This document shows, one piece after another, positions 1-7,340 of a DNA stretch of 51,010 nt. Location of the stretch: contig DBYR01000004.1 in NCBI GenBank assembly GCA_002310215.1, positions 66,438 through 117,447 on the forward strand. Reading direction: 5' to 3'. Origin of the DNA: Bacteroidales bacterium UBA1181 (lineage in GTDB: Bacteria; Bacteroidota; Bacteroidia; Bacteroidales; Paludibacteraceae). The position numbers and the translations under genes were made by a program. The notes under the pieces are model-generated. The model saw nothing but the letters and a program-made list of their open reading frames with translations, was not told the origin of the DNA and did not search any database. Position 1 is the first letter of the stretch. Each line of letters starts with the position of its first letter.

Positions 1-3000
1 CATTTTGGAATTGAAACAGAGGCCTTTGGCCGATTTATTCTTGCTTCTTCTAACTATTAATCGAACCATTTTGGAATTGAAACTCGTTAAGTCCTTTGAT
101 TACGGACATCTTGCCAGCCTATTAATCGAACCATTTTGGAATTGAAACAGGCGGACAAAGGCTCGACATACGGCGAACTGCTCGCTATTAATCGAACCAT
201 TTTGGAATTGAAACAAGGATACACGTATGTTTGTCGACAAGGATCAGGATACTATTAATCGAACCATTTTGGAATTGAAACCAACCTTCATTCTAACATA
301 GAGCATCTGGTCTATGACTATTAATCGAACCATTTTGGAATTGAAACCGGGGAATCATACGCATAGCAGTAAAAAAAATAAGCTATTAATCGAACCATTT
401 TGGAATTGAAACCCAAGCGTAACGTCCGCACCACGCTGAGTGGTAGGCTATTAATCGAACCATTTTGGAATTGAAACTTTGTCGGTAATGTTTCGAATTA
501 CACTAACCTCCTTCTATTAATCGAACCATTTTGGAATTGAAACGGCTGTATTTGTCGCCTGGTTAATTGCATCTGTCGTCTATTAATCGAACCATTTTGG
601 AATTGAAACCACCTTCGCCACGCTGATGCTCGACATAGGGACGGCTATTAATCGAACCATTTTGGAATTGAAACAGGCGAGCGGGTCGGGATTCTGCACG
701 AACGCCCTGCTATTAATCGAACCATTTTGGAATTGAAACAACGGACTGGGACATACTGAAAAGCGACTGGGACGCTATTAATCGAACCATTTTGGAATTG
801 AAACGGAGCTTGCGTAGTTTTTCTTTCATACCCTTCTTCTATTAATCGAACCATTTTGGAATTGAAACAACTTGTGGATGCGGACGATGTCGAAGGCGTT
901 GCAGCTATTAATCGAACCATTTTGGAATTGAAACCACTCATGAAGTGTGTTTCGAAGGCGCTCGCCTCAACTATTAATCGAACCATTTTGGAATTGAAAC
1001 TCGTTCCTCTTGCCTTCCCTTCGACGAACTTACCTTCCCTATTAATCGAACCATTTTGGAATTGAAACAAGAATCATATTGACGAGCCTTGTCGGCTTCA
1101 GTCCTATTAATCGAACCATTTTGGAATTGAAACAGAAGCCCCTGGATCGAGAGATTCGGGGGATTCCCATCTATTAATCGAACCATTTTGGAATTGAAAC
1201 TGCTCTATAGACTCTACAGGGACGACGACGGGAAGCTATTAATCGAACCATTTTGGAATTGAAACGTCTAAAAGTGAATTATAAGGCGGAAACTCATTCA
1301 CTATTAATCGAACCATTTTGGAATTGAAACTAAGCAAAAAGATGATGCCGAAAAGAACCGCATTGCCTATTAATCGAACCATTTTGGAATTGAAACAATT
1401 GTAAGCTATTCGGAATATTAGGCAAAAAACACTATTAATCGAACCATTTTGGAATTGAAACAATCGATTATTGATGCGTGACGCTTGGGAGGATTCTATT
1501 AATCGAACCATTTTGGAATTGAAACTAAAATGCGTTTCAAACGCCGATGCGCTCATGGCCTATTAATCGAACCATTTTGGAATTGAAACAACAAAATCTT
1601 CTATCTACAAGGAATGCCTGCAAACTATTAATCGAACCATTTTGGAATTGAAACCACATCCGCTCGTATTCAATGCTAGTGTGACCTCGCTATTAATCGA
1701 ACCATTTTGGAATTGAAACCTCTGCGCCCGCGATTTCTGCACCGCTCGCGTCGTCTATTAATCGAACCATTTTGGAATTGAAACCGTTATGAAGGTCGGA
1801 AAAACAGACGCTTCCCCTGCTATTAATCGAACCATTTTGGAATTGAAACATGAGATAGCGTCGTGCGGTATGCCTAACGCCTCCTCCTATTAATCGAACC
1901 ATTTTGGAATTGAAACTTATTTGAGGATATGATAACAACATTCGTCTAGCCTATTAATCGAACCATTTTGGAATTGAAACCGCATAGAGTGCGGGCGGGT
2001 GTACATCGTCGAGGGGACTATTAATCGAACCATTTTGGAATTGAAACGAGGCAAGAGCCTCATCCGCCGTGAGCCAATGGTCCTATTAATCGAACCATTT
2101 TGGAATTGAAACGACTATGAGAACCGCGTGCCGGTTGAGATAGAGTATCTATTAATCGAACCATTTTGGAATTGAAACGCTGGAGTGTCTGTCTGTTGCG
2201 CTCCTTGTCCGCCTATTAATCGAACCATTTTGGAATTGAAACGAAGATCACTTCACCTCTCTCCAACTTTGCTATGTCTATTAATCGAACCATTTTGGAA
2301 TTGAAACTAAGGTGGGCTTGTCTGCTTTCTGCAGAATATAGCTATTAATCGAACCATTTTGGAATTGAAACTGGGAACGTGGTGACCGCACCTCGTCCGA
2401 GCGCGCTATTAATCGAACCATTTTGGAATTGAAACTTCGAAGATGAAGGCGCAAACATCTTTATGAGATCTATTAATCGAACCATTTTGGAATTGAAACA
2501 ATGAAGAACCGCTCGTCCATTGAAATAACGCATTCTATTAATCGAACCATTTTGGAATTGAAACTGATATTATTAATTTTTTGGCAGTCTCCTGTGAAGG
2601 CTATTAATCGAACCATTTTGGAATTGAAACTAAGTATAAGTATTTATATTTAACAATGAACAAATCTATTAATCGAACCATTTTGGAATTGAAACAGAGG
2701 CCTTCGGCCGATTTATCCTTGCATCTTCTAACTATTAATCGAACCATTTTGGAATTGAAACAGGATTGCGAATTGCGGGAAGAACATCCACGAGTACCTA
2801 TTAATCGAACCATTTTGGAATTGAAACCACAATCATAGAACTGAATCAGTCGAAGAAACTTGCTATTAATCGAACCATTTTGGAATTGAAACCGACGTCC
2901 CCGCACTGGCTGGCGAACTCCTTGTACTATTAATCGAACCATTTTGGAATTGAAACACCGAAAAAACTGGCTCTATAGTTATGAAAGCAAACTATTAATC

Positions 3001-4062
3001 GAACCATTTTGGAATTGAAACATTTTCAAAGAGAATTGGGCGATGTTGGAGGATGACTATTAATCGAACCATTTTGGAATTGAAACTGACGAGATCCTGG
3101 ACGCATTGACCCGCAACGACGCTATTAATCGAACCATTTTGGAATTGAAACCCGAAATTGGCAAGGGGTCAGCCGTGCAAAGTCCATGCTATTAATCGAA
3201 CCATTTTGGAATTGAAACGACTTCCCTCCTGCCTCGATGAGGTTCATGCCTGCCTATTAATCGAACCATTTTGGAATTGAAACCCAGTTCAAAGTAATCA
3301 TCGCCAACGCGGAAAAACTATTAATCGAACCATTTTGGAATTGAAACAGCGGAAGTTGTTCGGTTTCAGATTGCTGGGTGAGCTATTAATCGAACCATTT
3401 TGGAATTGAAACATTCGGATCGAATCCGATAGCGTTAGCGATCTGGACTATTAATCGAACCATTTTGGAATTGAAACCGATTGGCTTGATACTCGTATGT
3501 ATTCAGAGCGTCTATTAATCGAACCATTTTGGAATTGAAACTTATACAACTCATTCAACCACACTTCTTGCTCTCCCTATTAATCGAACCATTTTGGAAT
3601 TGAAACTAGTCATAATAATGTCATTAATTCGATGCGTGACCCCTATTAATCGAACCATTCTGGAATTGAAACGAAGTATTTGGCTTCTGACACAACTAAG
3701 GAGTTGCTATTAATCGAACCATTTTGGAATTGAAACTTGTGAAGCAAATCATCAGCGAAAACAACATTCCACTATTAATCGAACCATTTTGGAATTGAAA
3801 CTTATACAATGCTTCAATGTCGCTTGTCTCAAAACCCTATTAATCGAACCATTTTGGAATTGAAACAAACAACGCCATCGGCATGATGATAGCGCAGGCT
3901 GTCTATTAATCGAACCATTTTGGAATTGAAACCAGGCAAAGAAGGAAGAGATGGAGTGGCTGGATACTATTAATCGAACCATTTTGGAATTGAAACGCCC
4001 CCTGCTGATCTTTGAGTGGCACCGTAAAAATCTATTAATCGAACCATCTTGGAATTAAGAAC
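1..4062 (+). CRISPR. CRISPR array, 63 repeats and 62 complete spacers (leader-distal part)
   Basis: A 30-bp direct repeat beginning CTATTAATCGAACC and ending TTTTGGAATTGAAAC recurs about every 65 bp. I placed 63 copies; the first is only its last 17 bases (1-17), so the array runs off the left edge. Spacers are 34-38 bp and all differ. Nearly all repeats are identical; the copy at 3643-3672 has one T-to-C change and the last (4032-4062) is degenerate. The decay at the right end marks the trailer, so leader and cas genes should lie to the left, outside the window. The repeat's 3' end, ATTGAAAC, resembles the 8-nt crRNA 5' handle left by Cas6 in type I and III systems, supporting plus-strand transcription. 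Subtype cannot be assigned without cas genes. Open frames across the array are artefacts of the repeat. Confidence 0.98.
4032..4062 (+). repeat. degenerate terminal CRISPR repeat
   Basis: The last repeat has T-to-C at repeat position 17, and its 3' end reads GGAATTAAGAAC instead of GGAATTGAAAC, a one-base length change within the crRNA handle. Terminal decay of this kind is typical of the leader-distal end and fixes array polarity. A weak 5-bp hairpin (TTGCT/AGCAA) follows at about 4090-4109, and the next gene ends at 4130 on the other strand. Confidence 0.9.
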
Positions 4063-4129
4063 CTATAAGTTGACGAGGAATATCACACGTTGCTATTTAT
4101 CAGAGCAATAGGAGAGTCCATACAACCTC

Positions 4130-5077
4130 CTACAACGTATGTATTCCCTCCCTGAACGTCGGATATTTCAGCTGAGGGAGGAGTTCCGCCCTCATGCGGC
4201 TCGTGTCCCCATAATAAGGCACCTTCCCGATGGTGATGAAGTCCTGCGTCAATGGCGCGCGACAGCCCGTGAGACTGGAAACCGTCTCGAACACCCATGC
4301 GGCGGTGCGGATCATCCACATCGGCATCACCCACGGACGGCAGGTTCCCCATTCCTTCGCCGCCTCGTCCAAGAACTCCTTCAGCGTCTGTACACCTTCG
4401 TCGCCGAGATGATAGATGCCCGATGCGGTCGGGGAGAGGATGGCCGCCTTTGTCGCCGCCACATAATCGTCCTTGGAAATCAAGTGGATATAGTTCGGTT
4501 CTTTCCAAATGCCCAACATGTAATGGCGGGAAAACCAGTGTGCGGCGTCTATCATCAGGATGCCCTTTCCATAGACCATTCCGCAACGTAATATCACCTT
4601 TTCAAAGCCAGTCTCCGCCAACAAGAGCTTCTCCTCCTCCAAACGGGTCTTCGCATGCACCGAATTGGGCGTGCCGTCCAACCTGCCTGTCGCAGGGTGC
4701 TCAGGGGTGGTATCCCCCTCCACATGCGGGAAACTGAACAGGATCACCTTCTTCACACCGGCGGACTTCGCCGCACGGAGCAGGTTCGAGAAATATTGCG
4801 TGTTGGTGGTCGGAAGAAACTTCTCAGGATTTCCTTTGAACAGGATGCCTGCGAAATGAATCACCGTGTCCACACCTTTCAGTGAATCGAGCAGGGAGTT
4901 CTCATCCTGCAAATCCACTTGGAAGGGCTTCACCTTCTCATGATTCAGCAACGACTCCGGCAGAGGATTCTTATGCCATAGGAGATGCAACTCGACCTCG
5001 TCGGAGAGAAGCCCCTCCGCCAATAGGCTACCCAAATTACCAGCCGCTCCGGTTATCGCTACAACTTGTTTTTCCAT
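4130..5077 (-). CDS. NAD(P)-dependent epimerase/dehydratase-like (atypical SDR) protein
   Basis: A 315-residue extended short-chain dehydrogenase fold. The N-terminus has a Rossmann motif, TGAAGNLG (residues 9-16), followed by VDLQD (54-58) and the strand VDTVIHFAG (69-77), all usual in NAD(P)-binding epimerase-like proteins. The segment aligning with the catalytic YxxxK reads HAKTRLEEE (141-149), so Tyr appears replaced by His and Lys by Arg. It may therefore be an atypical or non-catalytic SDR; the substrate is unknown. It lies 63 bp downstream of a metallophosphoesterase on the same strand, probably co-transcribed, and ends 67 bp from the CRISPR trailer. Start chosen at the ATG directly before the nucleotide-binding strand. 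Confidence 0.85.
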   Translation of the reverse strand: MEKQVVAITGAAGNLGSLLAEGLLSDEVELHLLWHKNPLPESLLNHEKVKPFQVDLQDENSLLDSLKGVDTVIHFAGILFKGNPEKFLPTTNTQYFSNLLRAAKSAGVKKVILFSFPHVEGDTTPEHPATGRLDGTPNSVHAKTRLEEEKLLLAETGFEKVILRCGMVYGKGILMIDAAHWFSRHYMLGIWKEPNYIHLISKDDYVAATKAAILSPTASGIYHLGDEGVQTLKEFLDEAAKEWGTCRPWVMPMWMIRTAAWVFETVSSLTGCRAPLTQDFITIGKVPYYGDTSRMRAELLPQLKYPTFREGIHTL

Positions 5078-5140
5078 ACCTGCTTAATTTTTAGAATAAT
5101 GAATAGATTCAATACGATGCGCATCGCGGACATAAACGCA

Positions 5141-5806
5141 TCACTTCGAAGGAATATCCAGCGTCAGAAGAGGGTAGGCGACCTCCTTCATGTTATTGCA
5201 ACGGCTCACGTTGTAGAGGGTCATTCCCCTCCATTTCACCCTTTTATGATTGCCTTGGTGGATATGTCCGCAAAATACGTAACGTATCTTACGAGACTCA
5301 AGCGCGGCCGTCAGCTCCGGACTTCCCACATCCAGACCATCCTCCACACCCGCCAATCCACCGATTTCGAACGGTGCGGCGTGGGCGATCAGGATATCAC
5401 ACCTTTCGGGTATCTTCTGGAACGTCTCCATCAACTGCGCCGACTCCTCGCTGAAGGCGATGTTACGCTTCGGCGGCAGGGTATTGGGCGTCCCGTAGAA
5501 ACGAAGCCCCTCCAATGTCATCGAATTATTGCACAATATCTTCAGCTTGGACGAGGAGAGCGAGGTGAGCCGCTTCCCCTTGTAGAGTTCCTCGAAATAG
5601 TAATCATGGTTGCCTGGCACTAAGATAACATATTTGCAGGGCAGTGCACGTACCCATGGCTCGAAATATTCATAGAACCAATTTTCCTGTGCGGGAATAT
5701 CCCTATCCATCTCCTTAGGGAATACGTCCCCCCCGATAATCACGATGTCACATGCGCTGATATTAGGCAAATGACCATGTATGTCCGATGTAACAGTAAA
5801 CTTCAT
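5141..5806 (-). CDS. calcineurin-like metallophosphoesterase
   Basis: About 221 residues with the dimetal phosphoesterase motifs in order: SDIHG (D8, H10), GGD (25-27), GNHD (65-68), a late H-A-A-P, and a C-terminal CGHIHQG. This is the YfcE/MPPED-like group of small phosphoesterases; the substrate cannot be inferred. An in-frame ATG lies 15 bp upstream (5821), but a -7 promoter element on the minus strand at 5827-5834 would put transcription start at about that ATG. I therefore prefer the ATG at 5806, preceded by GAGAGAG and starting directly with the first beta strand. No signal peptide, so probably cytoplasmic. The SDR gene follows in the same direction. Confidence 0.88.
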   Translation of the reverse strand: MKFTVTSDIHGHLPNISACDIVIIGGDVFPKEMDRDIPAQENWFYEYFEPWVRALPCKYVILVPGNHDYYFEELYKGKRLTSLSSSKLKILCNNSMTLEGLRFYGTPNTLPPKRNIAFSEESAQLMETFQKIPERCDILIAHAAPFEIGGLAGVEDGLDVGSPELTAALESRKIRYVFCGHIHQGNHKRVKWRGMTLYNVSRCNNMKEVAYPLLTLDIPSK

Positions 5807-5826
5807 ACGCTCTCTCATCATTCACA

Positions 5827-5834
5827 CAAAGGTA
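5827..5834 (-). promoter_or_regulatory. Bacteroidota -7 promoter element (metallophosphoesterase)
   Basis: Minus-strand TACCTTTG matches the Bacteroidota consensus TAnnTTTG and sits just upstream of the metallophosphoesterase gene. Its position argues for the downstream of the two possible start codons. No clear -33 element is seen. Confidence 0.6.
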
Positions 5835-6075
5835 ACAATTGTTCACCATTGGAATAGACATTTTCTCCATATTTAAATCGTTTTTCCTCCCATTTTTAGC
5901 CTAAAAAATTCCCCTACGAAACGCTCTGCAAAGAATTTTTCTCCGAATACGCTATTTTTAACTATTCCAAGCCATTTTTATTTTATCATAAACAACTATA
6001 AATCAACAAATAAGCATTAATACACGGTTTACAATTCCCCACTACGTTAAACATTGTTAAATACGTATTCAACTA
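5835..6075. other. AT-rich intergenic region, no gene seen
   Basis: AT-rich stretch between divergent units. I see no open frame with a credible ribosome binding site, no strong hairpin and no repeat. It is the upstream flank of the small-peptide promoter at 6076-6106. Confidence 0.5.
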
Positions 6076-6106
6076 TTGTGTAATTATGTTTTATAACATA
6101 TTTTTG
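6076..6106 (+). promoter_or_regulatory. promoter of the small-peptide unit
   Basis: TTG (6076-6078), a 20-bp spacer and TATTTTTG (6099-6106) fit the Bacteroidota -33/-7 consensus (TTTG or TTG, N19-20, TAnnTTTG). It points at the 18-codon frame at 6152, giving a leader of about 40 nt. Confidence 0.7.
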
Positions 6107-6151
6107 CAACATCAAAAATAAAGGATAGTTAAACATAAAATATTAGACAAA

Positions 6152-6208
6152 ATGGTTTGCTTGAACATGCTCGTCATCGCCTTGATTAAGAAATACAAGA
6201 AGTTCTAA
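6152..6208 (+). CDS. 18-residue hydrophobic/cationic small peptide (unknown)
   Basis: A short frame encodes MVCLNMLVIALIKKYKKF and ends in TAA. The first 12 residues are almost all hydrophobic and the tail is strongly basic (KKYKK), as in membrane-inserting or membrane-active peptides. AAAGGA about 27 bp upstream is a possible but distant ribosome binding site. The frame lies inside a complete small transcription unit: a good promoter at 6076-6106 and an intrinsic terminator at 6256-6299. No longer frame fits between them, so this peptide, a non-coding RNA, or both are the likely product. Possible roles are a small membrane peptide or a type I toxin-like peptide. I do not recognise the family. 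Confidence 0.5.
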   Translation: MVCLNMLVIALIKKYKKF

Positions 6209-6255
6209 TCACAGACGGAAAGAAAAATTCTTCATTTTAAGGTTATTAAATTGTA

Positions 6256-6299
6256 AAAGCACATCCACCTATCATTCACAGGCTGGATGTGTTTTTTTT
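6256..6299 (+). terminator. intrinsic terminator of the small-peptide unit
   Basis: CACATCCA (6260-6267) pairs with TGGATGTG (6284-6291), with CCT/AGG possibly extending the stem inward, and is followed by a run of eight T. Confidence 0.85.
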
Positions 6300-6306
6300 A
6301 TTCAAC

Positions 6307-6336
6307 AAAAAAAAGCGACCCGCAGGCCGCTTTTTT
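6307..6336 (-). terminator. intrinsic terminator of the lipoprotein gene
   Basis: A GC-rich hairpin (GCGGCC/GGGTCGC on the minus strand) flanked by A and T runs lies just beyond the lipoprotein stop codon. The T runs on both strands could make it bidirectional. Confidence 0.75.
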
Positions 6337-6354
6337 ATTCCAGATGGAAGCACA

Positions 6355-7233
6355 TCAATTCACGTCAGCTTGAAGATATGGACCCGGGACAATAACGCCG
6401 GCATTTCCTGTCTTAAACTTTTTAACAACAGAGAACAAACCCTCATTCTTGCTTGGTTCAGTGATTGCCCAAACACAATATTCAGTATTAGGTTTCAGTT
6501 TAGGGAAAACATAAAAACCGTTATCATCTACCCTGCAATCGTCATAAGACAAGGAGTTTTCCTCACGGATGTAAACCCTTTGGTCAACACCCGGCATATA
6601 CTCATAACCCTTTGATGCGATGGCCTCCATATAACCGACAACACCACACAGATTGGCATTCTTTCCATCATTGATATAAAAATCGCCGCCATAAACCAAG
6701 TCACCATCGATTTTCACATCATAAACGACAGCATTTTTCCCATCCACATTGTCATTATATGCGAAAATCTTGTAATTACCGTCATTCAGGTAATCGAATC
6801 TATAAGTACCATCGAAGGAAGTCTTCACCTTATCATCGAAGCCGTATTCATGGGTCCCATAGATAATGAACACATCCTCATCACAGCCCAAAATCGTATC
6901 CTTCCCAAAATGGAGCATCTTATTCACAACACTTGTATAGTAGTTGCTACGGATATACAAAGAATCCAACGCCGATCCGGTTGGAGCATTCTTGCTGAAA
7001 TAAATCTTTTGCAATATCTTATTATTCGAAATTATGGCAGATCGGAGATCCTCCACAGCCTTCGAACCGCCGTTAAAAACTGCGTCATCAAAATAGATGT
7101 TCCCGTCATCAATGATTTTATACACCTTACCAACAATGGATCCGTCACCACCTTCTCCCTCTTCCTTCTCGCATGATGCGAAAAACACAGATAAAAGCGA
7201 TAATCCAATAAAATAAATAAAAGTATGCTTCAT
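6355..7233 (-). CDS. surface-type lipoprotein, function unknown
   Basis: 292 residues with a lipoprotein signal peptide: basic start, hydrophobic core and lipobox FFASC with the acylated Cys at 21. The next residues, EKEEGE, resemble the acidic export signal described for surface-exposed Bacteroidota lipoproteins, so it is probably on the cell surface (inference). The middle (about residues 135-185: FDGTYRFDYLNDGNYKIFAY, then VYDVKIDG) resembles the small beta-sandwich folds of carboxypeptidase-regulatory or CnaB-like domains. No catalytic motif is visible. It has its own -7 element (7295-7302) and terminator, so it looks monocistronic. Possible roles are binding or adhesion. Confidence 0.75.
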   Translation of the reverse strand: MKHTFIYFIGLSLLSVFFASCEKEEGEGGDGSIVGKVYKIIDDGNIYFDDAVFNGGSKAVEDLRSAIISNNKILQKIYFSKNAPTGSALDSLYIRSNYYTSVVNKMLHFGKDTILGCDEDVFIIYGTHEYGFDDKVKTSFDGTYRFDYLNDGNYKIFAYNDNVDGKNAVVYDVKIDGDLVYGGDFYINDGKNANLCGVVGYMEAIASKGYEYMPGVDQRVYIREENSLSYDDCRVDDNGFYVFPKLKPNTEYCVWAITEPSKNEGLFSVVKKFKTGNAGVIVPGPYLQADVN

Positions 7234-7294
7234 ATTCTATAAAATAAATTCCTTTTAAAATACCACCCCAAAAATAAAGAATATACTCATCATA

Positions 7295-7302
7295 CAAAAA
7301 TA
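7295..7302 (-). promoter_or_regulatory. -7 promoter element (lipoprotein gene)
   Basis: Minus-strand TATTTTTG matches TAnnTTTG and would give a leader of about 55 nt. No well-spaced -33 element is seen. Confidence 0.5.
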
Positions 7303-7340
7303 TTTTCAACAAAAGAATTCATTAGGCAAAAAAGGTTCAA

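Noticed and set aside
1462..3642. Spacers at 1462-1495 and 3607-3642 share the 10-mer GATGCGTGAC
   Set aside because: With 62 spacers about one such 10-mer match is expected by chance, and the offsets differ.
648..3982. Open frames of 60-140 codons across the array
   Set aside because: They repeat FNSKMVRLI or similar and arise from the CRISPR repeat having no stop in some frames.
4083..4586. 167-codon frame near the CRISPR trailer
   Set aside because: It overlaps the clear SDR gene in another frame and has no recognisable motif.
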